A DNA stretch of 18,925 bases from Minisyncoccota bacterium (GCA_009694925.1 SIBX01000013.1:1-18925), one strand, 5' to 3'. Positions 1 through 8,657 are shown, counted from the stretch's first letter. The notes: generated from the letters alone by a model not told the origin. A program made the numbers and translations.

Positions 1-272
1 TGAGTGAAAAGCTCTAAGTCGGTTGATGAATCTCCTGAAATCTCTGTAGGACGTAAGAATGGAACTTCGGCTCCATATTTTAAAGCTATTGCTTTTATTT
101 CTTCAGAATCGGTAGAAACTATAACCCTATCGATATATTTAGAAGCCTTACCCTGCTCTATGGCATAAACAAGTAAGGGTTTTCCGCAAAGAGGCTTGAT
201 ATTTTTATTAGGAATTCTTTTTGAACCGCCGCGAGCTGGGACAATGGCTAAAACTTTTAATTTATTTATCAT
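1..272 (-). CDS. neuA: Acylneuraminate (CMP-sialic acid) cytidylyltransferase-like protein, N-terminal part
   Basis: The reverse strand from an ATG at 270-272 reads MINKLKVLAIVPARGGSKRI, the nucleotide-binding signature of CMP-NeuAc/CMP-Kdo synthetases. It continues through KPLCGKPLL and VSTDSEEI to RPTEISGDSS, all standard family motifs. About 90 codons are present and the C-terminal half lies off the window. Such enzymes activate a nonulosonic (sialic-type) acid with CTP for glycosylation. It begins 21 bases downstream of the stop of the 294-1673 gene and is probably in the same transcript. There is no SD before the start. The family is clear, but the exact sugar (sialic, legionaminic or pseudaminic acid) cannot be told from this part. 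Confidence 0.88.
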   Translation of the reverse strand, partial: MINKLKVLAIVPARGGSKRIPNKNIKPLCGKPLLVYAIEQGKASKYIDRVIVSTDSEEIKAIALKYGAEVPFLRPTEISGDSSTDLELFT

Positions 273-293
273 TGTTTTAAAAATTTAATTTTA

Positions 294-1673
294 TTACGAT
301 TTCTTAACTTCTTCTAAAACATATTCAGCTAGTCTCTTGGAAGAGTTGCCGTCGATTTTGTATGCCAGGCGGGAAACAATTCTTTTTCTACCATCAGAAT
401 CCAATGCTGGGTTTTTTATATAAACATTTACCATACTAGCTAATTCGTCTGGGGTCCTGGCAACTTTAACGCCTTTTTGATCGAGGAGATCTTCGAAGTG
501 AGTGTAGAGGTCATAAAATCTGGCAACGGACTCCCAATAGTTTACCTTATCTTCTGGAGTCTTGCCGTTGAAGGCAACGCAGACAATTGGCTTGTCTAAA
601 ACTGCGCCGTCGATGGCCATAGTGGAGGCGCCTGTCACTAAAACTTCACTGTGATAAATTGAATTGATAAGGTATTCATTATCTCCAAGCCCATCTTTAT
701 TGCCGATGGCATACTCGCCAGTTGAATCTAGATAGATGTGACTTAACTTGTCTGAAAAGTCTGTTTTCTTAAATTTTGGATGAGCTCTATAGATGAATTT
801 ATTGACGTTTAATTTACCTGAAGCCATAAGTTCTTCAAAAACTTCTGGCAATTCGTCTTCATACTTAAATAAGAAACTACCCATAGCTCCATAGAGAATA
901 TATTTATCGTTTTTACCTAATCCAAAACGAGTTAAGAATTTTTCTCTTGGTTCGACTATATTTTGGAGATTGGTGATTGGGTCGTAGTGAGCAATTCCGA
1001 CGATTTTAATCGGCAATTTATTTAAATCTATGGCCTGATGCATTGGCGCCATATCTTTTAGAAATTCATTTTGGACTAAAAGGATATCTGGCAGAGCACG
1101 AAGAAGTCCGTGGCTGGAAAAATTATCCCAGCTTCTGCCCATGCCGACTAAATGTATTTTTCTTCTTTTGGCTTCGCGAGCTATTGGAACGTCGAAATCA
1201 TAATTTGAAAGAGAGGTTGAAAAAACCATGTCTGGTTTATATTTATCATATAAATCAGCAAGTTTTTTGTCTGGCTCAACTTGCATCAAAAAATATCTGA
1301 TAAGGTTTTTATACCAGTTAAAGTTTCCTAAAGTGGCGGCGAGGATTCTTTTATAAAAAGTGTCTACAAAACCAGAGTCTCCCCTTTTATAGGAGCGCAT
1401 CTTAGACCAAAGATTGGTGTGGCTATTTAGTCCGCTTCTGGCTAAGGAATTAAAAAAACTTTCAAATTTAGTGGGAGTGCCTCGTTTATATTCTTCAAAA
1501 ACTAATGGCTTGCCAGTAAATTTTTGGGCGAAGAAATCTTTCCTACCTTCCTGTACCAATATAATAATTTTAAAATCGCAATCTTTAAGAAAAAAATTCC
1601 AGAACAAATCGGTAAATACGTTTCTAAATATTATATCTTCTGCGAGAGTAATAAAAATTGTCTTATTTTTCAT
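294..1673 (-). CDS. GT-B-like surface polysaccharide transferase
   Basis: A 459-aa protein with no clear membrane segment. Residues 174-190 carry a GRSWDNFSSHG segment and 225-231 a VGIAHYD segment. Residues 296-300 contain RAHPK, and 346-369 contain TGASTMAIDGAVLDKP, the conserved donor-side part of CDP-glycerol/teichoic-acid-type transferases and related GT-B glycosyltransferases. I infer a cytoplasmic enzyme that adds a sugar or polyol-phosphate to a surface polymer; donor and acceptor are unknown. It starts at ATG with no SD, is AT-rich, and leads into the neuA-like gene. It could instead be a UDP-sugar 2-epimerase-like protein, but the HP and ST motifs favour a transferase. Confidence 0.65.
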   Translation of the reverse strand: MKNKTIFITLAEDIIFRNVFTDLFWNFFLKDCDFKIIILVQEGRKDFFAQKFTGKPLVFEEYKRGTPTKFESFFNSLARSGLNSHTNLWSKMRSYKRGDSGFVDTFYKRILAATLGNFNWYKNLIRYFLMQVEPDKKLADLYDKYKPDMVFSTSLSNYDFDVPIAREAKRRKIHLVGMGRSWDNFSSHGLLRALPDILLVQNEFLKDMAPMHQAIDLNKLPIKIVGIAHYDPITNLQNIVEPREKFLTRFGLGKNDKYILYGAMGSFLFKYEDELPEVFEELMASGKLNVNKFIYRAHPKFKKTDFSDKLSHIYLDSTGEYAIGNKDGLGDNEYLINSIYHSEVLVTGASTMAIDGAVLDKPIVCVAFNGKTPEDKVNYWESVARFYDLYTHFEDLLDQKGVKVARTPDELASMVNVYIKNPALDSDGRKRIVSRLAYKIDGNSSKRLAEYVLEEVKKS

Positions 1674-1728
1674 GAGGATTTTATTATTTTTCAGTTTAAG
1701 CTTAATTTAAAAATCAGGATAAATCAAT

Positions 1729-1766
1729 AAAAGAAAAAGAGGTTGTCCGCCGTAGCGAACAACCTC
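1729..1766 (-). terminator. Intrinsic terminator of the GC-rich gene at 1792-2886
   Basis: On the minus strand, GAGGTTGT pairs with ACAACCTC, and TCGC/GCGG extends the stem around a TACG loop, giving about 12 pairs. The transcript then runs into TTTTTCTTTT (1729-1738). It lies just past the stop at 1792. Confidence 0.85.
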
Positions 1767-1791
1767 TCAAGCTTCATCTTCTAGGCCGCCA

Positions 1792-2886
1792 TCAGATCTC
1801 GGCGGGAATTCCGGCGAAAACCGCATTCAGCGCCTCGACGGCCATGCTGACCGCCCCTCCCTTGACCGGAATCGGGAACTCCCGCTCCTGGGCAGAACGG
1901 AACGGATTGCCGTCGCCGCCGACACAGGTCAGGATCTTGAGACCCAGGTCCTCGGTTGCCCCGCAGAACGCAGCAACTCCCTTCGCGACCGGTTCGGGAT
2001 TCCGACTGCCGGTCTCCTTCTGGAGTTTCCGAAGCTCCACTTCACCACCGAGGCAGATCGCCGGAATCCGATTGAAGGCGGCCTCGACCGTCGTTGAGCC
2101 GGTCAGTCCGGCAATCACGACGTCCATCCCCGGAATCATCTCGGAAGTGGAGAGGTCGCCCTGGGCCAGTCCCATGATCACGAGCGGGACCGGGCTCTCC
2201 CTCATCACTTCGTCATAGATCCCGAGACCCTTGCCGCCGACGGAATCCACGGCGTAGGGAGCCCTGTCTCCCGGATGGAGCGACAAGACGACCATGAATT
2301 TCAGATCGCCGCTAATCCTGGCCACGTGCTCGAGAACAGCCGACAGCCGAGACATGTTGCTCAAGACGCTCTTGCCCCCACCGAGAAGGATGAGCTTCTC
2401 GTCGGAGGCACCGAGTCGACCGCGGACTTCTGCTCGCGTGAACTTCGGGAACGCCATGTCCTCGCGCAACGGATTGCCCGTCGCGAAAGTCGTGGCACCT
2501 GGGAACTTCTCCTTGGCGAGCGACGCATCTTGTTCGTCGAAGCCGAGATAGAACCTAGCGTTGTCCGCCAGACCTGCCGGCCAGAACGCGGTCCTCGCGA
2601 AACAGCCCGGAACGTCGCCGTAGGCACCCCAAGGGATGCCGGTGGCGTTGGCCGCCGCAGCCGCCAAGAGCTCCTCGCGAGCGAGCTCCGCGTTGGACGA
2701 CATGCCGATCAAGACCAGACCCGCGTGATCTACTTCGTTCAAAATCGCATCGTCGGCAACGCTGATTGGTTTGCCGCCTCCCAAGATGTCCACGACTTCG
2801 AATGCTTCGCTTCGCAGACCGGTGGCGAAACGCTCGAACGCCCGCGAAGGCGCAGCATCTCGCGCAAGCATCAATATCTTCTTCAA
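1792..2886 (-). CDS. GC-rich GT-B-like protein of unknown specificity
   Basis: A 364-aa soluble protein starting at a TTG (2884-2886), with GGGAGG seven bases upstream. The N-terminus MKKILMLARDAAPSRAFERF resembles a GT-B Rossmann start. Residues around 250-285 carry MDVVIAGLTGSTTVEAAFNR followed by IPAICLGG, resembling the nucleotide-sugar site of UDP-GlcNAc 2-epimerase/MurG-like proteins. The substrate is unknown. Composition differs sharply from its neighbours: row 1861-1920 counts 40 G+C in 60 bases, against 13 in 60 for row 3361-3420 in the next gene. It has its own promoter, leader and terminator, so it is a single-gene unit set into the glycan region. Transfer from another genome is the simplest reading. 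Confidence 0.75.
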   Translation of the reverse strand: MKKILMLARDAAPSRAFERFATGLRSEAFEVVDILGGGKPISVADDAILNEVDHAGLVLIGMSSNAELAREELLAAAAANATGIPWGAYGDVPGCFARTAFWPAGLADNARFYLGFDEQDASLAKEKFPGATTFATGNPLREDMAFPKFTRAEVRGRLGASDEKLILLGGGKSVLSNMSRLSAVLEHVARISGDLKFMVVLSLHPGDRAPYAVDSVGGKGLGIYDEVMRESPVPLVIMGLAQGDLSTSEMIPGMDVVIAGLTGSTTVEAAFNRIPAICLGGEVELRKLQKETGSRNPEPVAKGVAAFCGATEDLGLKILTCVGGDGNPFRSAQEREFPIPVKGGAVSMAVEALNAVFAGIPAEI

Positions 2887-2971
2887 ACGAAATCCTCCCT
2901 TATGAAATGTGCTGGAAAGTTGGCAGATTTAACCTTCTGCTTAAGGCATCACCGGAGTAAAACCGGTAACG
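2887..2971 (-). promoter_or_regulatory. Structured 5' leader of the 1792-2886 gene
   Basis: The predicted leader of about 85 bases contains two hairpins on the minus strand: TTACCGG/CCGGTGA around a 7-base loop (2949-2969) and GCAGA/TCTGC (2923-2940). The SD GGGAGG (2894-2899) follows. No known riboswitch class is recognised, so a regulatory role is inference only. Confidence 0.35.
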
Positions 2972-2977
2972 GTTATG

Positions 2978-3006
2978 ATAATAGCATTAAATTATTAATA
3001 AGTCAA
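2978..3006 (-). promoter_or_regulatory. Sigma-70-like promoter for the 1792-2886 gene
   Basis: On the minus strand, TTGACT (3001-3006), a 17-base spacer and TATTAT (2978-2983). The spacer ends in ATGC, as in the promoters at 11331 and 15913. Confidence 0.8.
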
Positions 3007-3015
3007 TTTTAAAAT

Positions 3016-3044
3016 TTGATATAAATAGAGATATCTAAGATAAT
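3016..3044 (+). promoter_or_regulatory. Promoter for a leaderless mRNA of the 3052 gene
   Basis: TTGATA (3016-3021), a 17-base spacer and GATAAT (3039-3044). Only seven bases separate the -10 box from the ATG at 3052, so transcription should begin at or beside the start codon. It is divergent from the promoter at 2978-3006. Confidence 0.7.
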
Positions 3045-3051
3045 AAAAGAC

Positions 3052-3924
3052 ATGTTTATCTATAAATATATTGTCAGATTTTATTTTTCGATTAAAAATT
3101 ATTGGCCTTTGTGGTTTAATGTTTTAAATAAAAAAGGGAGAGATTTATTTGAGAATAATAAACCGGAAGTTGATGAGGTTTCTAGAAAAGTGATTGATGA
3201 GCTGAAGAATAATGGAATTACAACCACAAGTCTTGATGCCCTATTCCCGGGACAGAATTTATTAAAAAAATTAACTGACTATACGACCACATTACACCCA
3301 GAAAGCGCTGAGCAGGGCTCAAAATCTTTTTTGAAAAAATATTGGGACAAGCATCCTGTTTTTAATTTAACTAATCCATTTTTAGCTTTGACTCTAAATA
3401 AAAAGGTATTAGCGATTATTAATTCTTATATGGGAATGTGGACGAAATTAAAATATTACGACTTGGCCATGACGCTTCCGGTTGGAGAAAGCGCGGAGGC
3501 CATAAAGTCTCAAAGATGGCATAGAGATCCGGAAGAGAAAAGAATGTGCAAGATGTTTATATATTTGACCGACGTAGATGAATCTGCGGGACCTTTTACA
3601 TATGTTGAAAAATCTGTCTATGGAATGAAATACGGAAGCTTATTTAAACAAAAAACTCCCGAAGGAGTTTATCCAGATAAGGCACTGGTAGAAAAAGCGA
3701 TTGATAAAAAAGATATTAAAGTGATGACCGCCAAAGCAGGAACGGTAATTTTCTGTGATACTTCTGGAATTCACAAAGGAGGGTACGCAACCACTAAGCC
3801 GAGATTAATGTCTACCTCATTTTTCTCGTCCGGAACTTATAGCGAGAAAAAATATTTTTCAATACCAGAAAAAACAGACTTGAGCAGCTTATCTAAAGAG
3901 GCATTGTATGCGATAAATAAGTAA
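3052..3924 (+). CDS. Phytanoyl-CoA dioxygenase (PhyH)-like Fe(II)/2-oxoglutarate oxygenase
   Basis: A 290-aa protein. Residues 155-160 (QRWHRD) give the HxD iron ligands H157 and D159. The distal ligand is H241 in SGIHKGG, and R251 in KPR is placed to bind 2-oxoglutarate. The cupin-type core between them includes MFIYLTDVDESAGPF, typical of PhyH. These enzymes hydroxylate lipids, sugars or small molecules; the neighbouring glycan genes suggest a surface sugar or lipid substrate, but that is inference. The gene is AT-rich and has no SD. Its ATG sits seven bases after a good -10 box. It is convergent with the methyltransferase at 3930, leaving five bases between the stops. Confidence 0.8.
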   Translation: MFIYKYIVRFYFSIKNYWPLWFNVLNKKGRDLFENNKPEVDEVSRKVIDELKNNGITTTSLDALFPGQNLLKKLTDYTTTLHPESAEQGSKSFLKKYWDKHPVFNLTNPFLALTLNKKVLAIINSYMGMWTKLKYYDLAMTLPVGESAEAIKSQRWHRDPEEKRMCKMFIYLTDVDESAGPFTYVEKSVYGMKYGSLFKQKTPEGVYPDKALVEKAIDKKDIKVMTAKAGTVIFCDTSGIHKGGYATTKPRLMSTSFFSSGTYSEKKYFSIPEKTDLSSLSKEALYAINK

Positions 3925-3956
3925 AAATATTATTCTTTAATATAATAATATTTTTT
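3923..3956. terminator. Possible AT-only bidirectional terminator
   Basis: AAAAATATTAT (3923-3933) pairs with ATAATATTTTT (3945-3955) around an 11-base loop, between the convergent genes ending at 3924 and 3930. T runs exist on both strands. The stem has no G or C, so its strength is doubtful. Confidence 0.4.
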
Positions 3957-4595
3957 AACGATTGAATCGTATTTTATATTTTTGGATTTTTCACCAAAAA
4001 AATCATTGACGGCCTTAGTGGCGCCTGGCCATTCTTCGGTGCCGTATTCATCGAATAAAACTAAACCGCCCTTAGAAACTTTTGGATAAAGCGTTTCTAG
4101 CGCACATTTATAGGAATCGTATAAATCTGCATCTATATGTAATAGAGCTATTGGCCCAGAAGAATAACTGCTTAAAGTCTTATCAAAAAAACCTTTAATC
4201 AAGTGAATTTGGTTTTTAAGATATTCCTCGGATAAGCCTGCTGTTTTTAAGGCGTTCAATATATCCATGGTTGAAGTTCCAGACCATTCCCCTTTTTTAG
4301 GATTTCTGACGCTATTGTCTTCTTTTTTTGGTTCTGGAAAACCTTCAAAAGAATCAAAGCCGAAAAGATTTCTCTTATTATTTTCAAAAAAGGCCAAAGA
4401 AGAAAGATACAAAAAAGATCTGCCACGGCCCACGCCGCACTCAACTATATTGCCTGGGATATTTTTTATTTGAGAATATAACTTGCCGTAGTAGATAAGG
4501 TTATTAATCTGCCTCAAATCCATAGCGATGGTGCTGGATGGAAAAAGCTTATAGCCTTTCTTTTTTAGTAAATTTTTAAAGATTTCCTTTATCAT
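3930..4595 (-). CDS. TylF/MycF-type SAM-dependent O-methyltransferase
   Basis: A 221-aa protein. The SAM-binding motif is GNIVECGVGRGRS (48-60), followed by FGFDSFEGFPEP (79-89) and LLHIDADLYDSY (151-162). D155, D157 and D182 are the expected metal and catalytic acidic residues. The family methylates sugar hydroxyls, as in macrocin O-methyltransferase. It lies directly downstream of the PAPS synthase gene on the same strand (13 bases apart), so I infer methylation of a sugar in the same surface glycan. It is AT-rich with an ATG start and no SD. Confidence 0.85.
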   Translation of the reverse strand: MIKEIFKNLLKKKGYKLFPSSTIAMDLRQINNLIYYGKLYSQIKNIPGNIVECGVGRGRSFLYLSSLAFFENNKRNLFGFDSFEGFPEPKKEDNSVRNPKKGEWSGTSTMDILNALKTAGLSEEYLKNQIHLIKGFFDKTLSSYSSGPIALLHIDADLYDSYKCALETLYPKVSKGGLVLFDEYGTEEWPGATKAVNDFFGEKSKNIKYDSIVKKYYYIKE

Positions 4596-4608
4596 ATTTT
4601 TGGATGAT

Positions 4609-6300
4609 TTAAATTATCTTATCAGAAAAGTTATTTTTTAGATAATTAAGAATATTATTGGCGCATTCTTCTGCTGTTTTTTTGGTGGTATCTAATACGA
4701 TTTCTGCATTTTTTGGTTCTTCATATGGATCGTTGACTCCAGTAAATCCGGTTATCAAGCCCAATCTAGCTTTTTTATAAAGCCCTTTAATATCTCTTTC
4801 CTCACAAACAGAAACCGGAGCAGAAACGAAGATTTCAATATATTTTCCGTTTTGAGAAATTAATTCCCTATTTTTTTGCCTGGCTTCTTCGTAGGGTGCT
4901 ATGGCTGAACAGATGGCTATCCCGCCGTAACTGGCAATAATATTGGCAACAAAACCAATGCGCTCTATGTTCGTGTTTCTATCTTCCTTAGAAAAACCAA
5001 GTCCCTTAGAAAGATTTGTCCTAATTACGTCTCCATCTAATAAAGTGACTTGCCTGTCGGTTAGTTCTTCTAATTTTATCTTTAAAATATTAGCTATGGT
5101 AGATTTGCCGGAGCCAGATAGGCCGGTGAAAAAAATAACCAATCCATTCCCCTTTTGACGCTTAACTCCTTTTTTTAATTCTTCAACGACATTTTTAAAA
5201 GAAAACCATTCTGGTATTTCGGCTCCACCTAAAAGCATTTCCCTGAATTTGGTTCCGGAAATATTTTTAACCGTATGACCATTTTTAACCTTATGAGAAG
5301 GAACATAACCCTGAACCTCTTCAACGTAGACCATTTCTGGCTGGAAGACTGGGATAATACCGATAGACTTGGCAAACTTTTTTACATATTTTTGCGCATC
5401 ATAAGGACCATAGAAAGGAACTCCTTTTGAGTCGTTGCCCGGACCAGCGTGATCACGACCGATTATAAAATGAGTTGCTCCGTGGTTTTTTCTAATCAAT
5501 GCGTGCCACAAAGCCTCTCTAGGACCGGCCATTCTCATGGCTAGAGGTAAGAGAGCAAGAGTCATGTTTTTTGCTTCTTCGTTATTTAAAAGCGCCTTAT
5601 ATGCTTTAACCCTAGTAACATAATCAATATCACCACCCTTAGTTAGACCAACGACTGGATGAATTAAAACATGGGCCCCATGCTCTTCAGCGGCCCTTTT
5701 AATAATTTCAAAGTGAGCTTTATGAATTGGATTTCTTGTTTGAAAGGCAATGACTTTTTTCTTTTTTTCTTTTTTAAGTTTTTCTTTTAATTCTTTTGGA
5801 GAAAACCTTAATTCGTTAAAGTCATATTTAGGAGAAAAATCTATCTCCTCAACTGCGCCCCCTAAATAAATATCTCCAGTGTTTTTGAAAAGATATTTAA
5901 CTCCGGGATGAAACTCGTCGGTTGTGCCATAAACTAATTGAGCTTCTTTTTTCTTATCTGGTTCATATATGGAAGATATTTTTAAGACAGCTATTGGATT
6001 ATTAAATGAATCGCATAATACAATTTCTGAGCCCAAAGAAAGATCCTTAACTTTTTCTTTTGAAATATCTAAAACTATCGGCATCGGCCAAACAGAGCCA
6101 TTTTTAAGCTTGGCTCTTTTAATTACGCTTTCATAATCCCCTTTTTCTAAAAAGCCTTTTAATGGATAAAATCCTCCATTTAATATAAGTTCTAAGTCAA
6201 AAAGCTGTCTGTCGGTTAGAGTAAGTCTGCTTAGTTTTGATGACTTATTTAGAAGTTTTCTTTTCTTGTCTGTATTTGTTGAGGTTGATGTTTTTTTCAT
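4609..6300 (-). CDS. sat: Bifunctional sulfate adenylyltransferase / adenylylsulfate kinase (PAPS synthase)
   Basis: A 563-aa fusion. Residues 1-165 match the PUA-like N-terminal domain of ATP sulfurylase. The catalytic domain carries QTRNPIHKAH (187-196) and GRDHAG (281-286). From about residue 385 an APS kinase follows: Walker A GLSGSGKS (393-400), DGD (422-424), RNTNIERIGFVA (441-452) and FTGVNDPYEEP (519-529). Both halves look intact, so the protein should turn sulfate and ATP into PAPS in the cytoplasm. No sulfite-forming PAPS reductase is in the window; the next gene upstream, ten bases away, is a sulfotransferase. Sulfation rather than sulfur assimilation is therefore the likely use. 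Confidence 0.95.
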   Translation of the reverse strand: MKKTSTSTNTDKKRKLLNKSSKLSRLTLTDRQLFDLELILNGGFYPLKGFLEKGDYESVIKRAKLKNGSVWPMPIVLDISKEKVKDLSLGSEIVLCDSFNNPIAVLKISSIYEPDKKKEAQLVYGTTDEFHPGVKYLFKNTGDIYLGGAVEEIDFSPKYDFNELRFSPKELKEKLKKEKKKKVIAFQTRNPIHKAHFEIIKRAAEEHGAHVLIHPVVGLTKGGDIDYVTRVKAYKALLNNEEAKNMTLALLPLAMRMAGPREALWHALIRKNHGATHFIIGRDHAGPGNDSKGVPFYGPYDAQKYVKKFAKSIGIIPVFQPEMVYVEEVQGYVPSHKVKNGHTVKNISGTKFREMLLGGAEIPEWFSFKNVVEELKKGVKRQKGNGLVIFFTGLSGSGKSTIANILKIKLEELTDRQVTLLDGDVIRTNLSKGLGFSKEDRNTNIERIGFVANIIASYGGIAICSAIAPYEEARQKNRELISQNGKYIEIFVSAPVSVCEERDIKGLYKKARLGLITGFTGVNDPYEEPKNAEIVLDTTKKTAEECANNILNYLKNNFSDKII

Positions 6301-6310
6301 TGGAAGTAAA

Positions 6311-7141
6311 TTAAATTTTAATTTTATCTAAAGCGATTAAAATATCTTTGGCCTCTTCGTTAAGTGGATAGATTTCCCTAAAAGAAGAAGTATTTTTACT
6401 CGAACGATTTAAATTTGGATTTAAAACCTGTTTCAACTCTTCAAAATTGCCTTTTCCTAGAAAAGAAATGATTTTATGTAGAAGCTCGTTTTGTTTTGAA
6501 GAATCAAAAAGATCTTCGTATTTTATTAGAATCCCATTTTTACCAGCTGAAGCTAGGTGATAAAGAACGTCTTTATTGGCAAGAGTCCAGTAATTTATGA
6601 CCTGCTCTGCGGTGAACCTGCCTGCGGGCCAAGCTTTCATAAAAGATTCAACTACAGAGAAAGGATCTCTATAAATTCCAATTACTTTATGCTCCGGAAG
6701 ATAAGGCTTCCAAAAATAGAAAAATATGGGAAAATTTTTGAAAGATATATTATCTGATTTTGATGCTAGACTAAAAAGGATTTTTTGAATTTTTATTCTG
6801 GTAAAAAATCTTTTTATCCTATTCAACCCTCCTTTAGCTTTTAGGTTTTTACTTGGATCGGGCAACTCATTTTCAAAACCAGATTCTCTGATAAATTTTC
6901 TGGATAAATCAAAAATAAAATCATTTTCAAAAAAACCTTGAGGATTTCTAAAATCACTTTTTTTCATATCTTTGTCTTCGCCAAAGTAAAAGCCGGCCTT
7001 ATTTAAAAGCCCTCCCAAAAGACTTGTTCCACTTCTGGCAAAGCCCAAAATAACTGTAAAATTTTTATTTTTAAGCTTGGATATGTCTAGGCTCTTTGAA
7101 GATGACTTTTGTATTCCCCAAACAATTTTTTTAAAAAACAT
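6311..7141 (-). CDS. PAPS-dependent sulfotransferase
   Basis: A 276-aa protein. The 5'-phosphosulfate-binding loop is ILGFARSGTSLL (31-42) and the 3'-phosphate-binding segment is IGIYRDPFSVVESF (154-167), with R158 and a following serine as expected. The family moves sulfate from PAPS to a hydroxyl or amine on a glycan or small molecule. It has no clear membrane anchor and lies ten bases from the PAPS synthase gene, forming a supply-and-use pair. The acceptor is unknown; the surrounding flippase and transferases point to a polysaccharide. It is AT-rich, with an ATG start and no SD. Confidence 0.88.
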   Translation of the reverse strand: MFFKKIVWGIQKSSSKSLDISKLKNKNFTVILGFARSGTSLLGGLLNKAGFYFGEDKDMKKSDFRNPQGFFENDFIFDLSRKFIRESGFENELPDPSKNLKAKGGLNRIKRFFTRIKIQKILFSLASKSDNISFKNFPIFFYFWKPYLPEHKVIGIYRDPFSVVESFMKAWPAGRFTAEQVINYWTLANKDVLYHLASAGKNGILIKYEDLFDSSKQNELLHKIISFLGKGNFEELKQVLNPNLNRSSKNTSSFREIYPLNEEAKDILIALDKIKI

Positions 7142-7218
7142 AATTTTTTAATTATTAATGTGTTTATGTGTTGAATATTCTTTATAACATAAAAATAGTT
7201 ATTTTCGTAACACCTATT

Positions 7219-8592
7219 TTAATTTGGGTTTTTTGAAAGAAATTTAAATTTTCTTAAAATACTGTCCAGAATTACCCTGTCATGAATGTCTATTCTGAAT
7301 AAATTTCTTATGGATATACTAAAATTTGGGATTATTTTTTTTAATTTTAGATATCGCTCAAAAGAATAAACCGTTACCGTTGCTAAGTATTCTATAGCAA
7401 CTCCGACTATTCCAAATAGATGGATGAATATTATCGAAAAAAATGCTATGAAGAAGTTTTTAATCATAATGGAATTGAATAAGCTTTTTTGGGCATTTAA
7501 CGAGTAAAAGAGCGGGGTAAAAATATTTGCAAAGCTTGCTGGGATAATTGAAATCATTAATATTTTAAATAAAAATAGTGAATCGTGATATTTTGGGAAA
7601 AAATAATCGATAATTGTTGGGAATGTTGTTAGCGCAATTATTAATAAGGCAAGATAGGCAATAAACTGATATTTAATAGATTTATCAATGAGTTTCATAA
7701 ATTTAACCGTGTCGCTTTTTAGTTTTGAAAATATTGGATTTAAAACATTAGAAATTGCAACTAAAGACATTGTGTGCCCAAACAAAGTAAAGGCAAAAGA
7801 GAATAATCCAACGGCTTCAATTCCTAGTGTGAATTTTATAATCCACAGCCGAATATTTTGCCCAAAGTTATTCATATAAGTCGAGAGAATTCCCCATTTT
7901 CCATTTTTTAGAATCATAGAGAAGAGAGGTATTTTTTCATATGAACCAGATCCAAAATTTTGTCTCCAAATTCTATATGCGCTTGGAATCATTATAAAAA
8001 ATGAAATTATTTGCGAGGTAACCGTTGAAAAGAATACGTTGTCTACCCTTATTGAGCGGAGAATAAAAAATATAAAAAAAATTATAACCAACTTCACGGC
8101 ATCTTCCATCACTCCATAAATATTTTTTAATAAAAATTTAAAATTGGATAAATATATTAAATTTAAAAATGAGCGAATGGGGGAAAGTAAAAAGATAAAA
8201 GATATAATTTTTAAAGAATTACTAATTTCTAGATTATAGTATCGTCCGATAATATTTGCTCCAAAAAAGAAGATTGCCCAAGCAATAAAAACAAAAACAT
8301 ACTGGAGCTTAAAATAATTCTTAACAATCGCCCTGGCCTTATTTTTATTTCCTACTCCTAATTCATAGGAAACCTCTGAGATCGCTACATTGTTTATCCC
8401 AGGCAAAAGAAAGATACCCAAAAAAGAAAAGATGCTGGAAGTAAGCTCCATTACGCCGAACTGATAAAGAGATAATTCTTTTAGTAAAATTACAGAAGTT
8501 AAGAAGCCGACGCCTCTTAGGGCAAAAGATGCAATTGACGTTGAGAATGCTCCTTCTGCTAGGGCTTTTTTAGTAGAGATATTGTTTTCCAT
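7219..8592 (-). CDS. Wzx-type polysaccharide flippase (MOP superfamily)
   Basis: A 457-aa, very hydrophobic protein with about 12-14 likely membrane segments, close to the usual Wzx length. The N-terminus (KKALAEGAFSTSIASFALRG, then VILLKELSLYQFGVMELTSS) is the typical start of oligosaccharide-lipid flippases of the RfbX/Wzx/MATE-like group. It should move lipid-linked repeat units across the membrane. Sulfotransferase, PAPS synthase and methyltransferase genes follow on the same strand, so the exported unit may be modified by them. The ATG start has no SD. A TATACT about 23 bases upstream is a possible -10 box, and readthrough from tRNA-Cys is also possible. Confidence 0.85.
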   Translation of the reverse strand: MENNISTKKALAEGAFSTSIASFALRGVGFLTSVILLKELSLYQFGVMELTSSIFSFLGIFLLPGINNVAISEVSYELGVGNKNKARAIVKNYFKLQYVFVFIAWAIFFFGANIIGRYYNLEISNSLKIISFIFLLSPIRSFLNLIYLSNFKFLLKNIYGVMEDAVKLVIIFFIFFILRSIRVDNVFFSTVTSQIISFFIMIPSAYRIWRQNFGSGSYEKIPLFSMILKNGKWGILSTYMNNFGQNIRLWIIKFTLGIEAVGLFSFAFTLFGHTMSLVAISNVLNPIFSKLKSDTVKFMKLIDKSIKYQFIAYLALLIIALTTFPTIIDYFFPKYHDSLFLFKILMISIIPASFANIFTPLFYSLNAQKSLFNSIMIKNFFIAFFSIIFIHLFGIVGVAIEYLATVTVYSFERYLKLKKIIPNFSISIRNLFRIDIHDRVILDSILRKFKFLSKNPN

Positions 8593-8657
8593 TTTCTTGA
8601 TAAGAATGGATTAGTATAACTTATTTTAGTAAGTTTTAGTTTTTGGGTATTATATTG

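Noticed and set aside
2275..3012. A 245-codon open frame on the plus strand opposite the GC-rich GT-B-like gene
   Set aside because: GC-rich genes often leave long open antisense frames. It has no SD or promoter and runs through the promoter and leader of the real gene; the minus-strand protein has recognisable GT-B motifs.
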